64,000 bases of DNA from the NCBI RefSeq assembly GCF_004103735.1, contig NZ_CP035281.1, forward strand, positions 2,294,001-2,358,000, read 5' to 3'. Source of the stretch: Aminipila luticellarii. GTDB taxonomy: Bacteria > Bacillota > Clostridia > Peptostreptococcales > Anaerovoracaceae. Positions within the stretch are counted from its first letter, which is position 1. Each line of letters starts with the position of its first letter. The notes under the pieces were generated by a model that searched no databases, was not told the origin of the DNA, and was given only the letters and a program-made list of their open reading frames with translations. The translations under genes and the position numbers were made by a program. This document shows, in pieces, positions 63,932 to 64,000 of this stretch.

Positions 63932-64000
63932 GGTGTATTCCTCCCTCATAAAAAAACGCCGGTTCAAGTCCGACGCTGATTGCCAGTGCTTCGTCAATTT

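Noticed and set aside
63907-64000. End of a further gene at the right edge (third minus-strand frame)
   Set aside because: A frame of about 30 residues runs in from the edge and stops near 63907, but it is too short to judge.

Overview
The window reads as a chromosomal segment of a strictly anaerobic, low-to-mid GC Firmicute of the class Clostridia. Supporting signs are an 8-Fe clostridial ferredoxin, a Rex redox repressor, a reversed rubrerythrin, a bacteriohemerythrin, a CIRCE-controlled groESL operon, an FMN riboswitch driving an ECF S-component, and a Bce-type peptide-antibiotic resistance module. The gene mix (beta-keto acid cleavage enzyme, ornithine/alanine racemase, many cyclic-di-GMP and chemotaxis genes) suggests an amino-acid- or acid-fermenting relative of Anaerovorax/Emergencia. 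That placement is inference, since no rRNA is present.

Layout. 1-2.2 kb: AT-rich flank with an unknown membrane-anchored protein and a truncated HNH-type gene overlapping a second unknown gene. 2.2-6.1 kb: minus-strand operon of a VanY-like lipoprotein, guaB and guaA. 6.5-18.6 kb: a catabolic region. It holds a cupin-SDR-cyclase-chemoreceptor operon, a second copy of the cupin with its promoter driving an MFS transporter, a divergent HxlR-family regulator, and then a permease, a 3-hydroxyacyl-CoA-dehydrogenase-like enzyme and a BKACE enzyme. BKACE has a good sigma-54 promoter facing a divergent sigma-54 activator gene. 18.6-25.3 kb: REC-GGDEF protein, an insertion sequence with an unusually long (26 bp) target duplication, groESL, DUF554, a DNA glycosylase and a P-loop/Asp23-like protein. 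25.3-37.8 kb: housekeeping genes (ferredoxin, rex, acpP, ABC-F, the tsaD/rimI/tsaB/tsaE tRNA-t6A cluster, ribU, pepV, capA-like, nfu, ABC substrate-binding lipoprotein, reversed rubrerythrin).

37.8-57.7 kb: signalling and transport. This comprises a GGDEF-GAF-GGDEF-EAL protein, a chemoreceptor, an XRE regulator over tandem 29-bp repeats, bacteriohemerythrin, a BceRSAB-like module preceded by a DMT transporter, an ornithine/alanine racemase, two tandem acyl-CoA synthetases, a second DMT transporter, a MATE transporter and a diguanylate cyclase with a cysteine-rich sensor region. 57.9-64 kb: the edge of an integrative element, visibly more GC-rich, with three consecutive serine-recombinase-family genes (the middle one lacking the catalytic domain), DUF4314 and DUF1016-type accessory genes, running off the right end of the window.

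The most interesting part is the 8-18.6 kb region. Two adjacent, separately regulated catabolic units (HxlR-type and sigma-54-type) carry enzymes that fit uptake of an unidentified oxidised substrate and its conversion through a beta-keto acid to CoA esters, with a dedicated chemoreceptor. No single annotated pathway I know matches this set.
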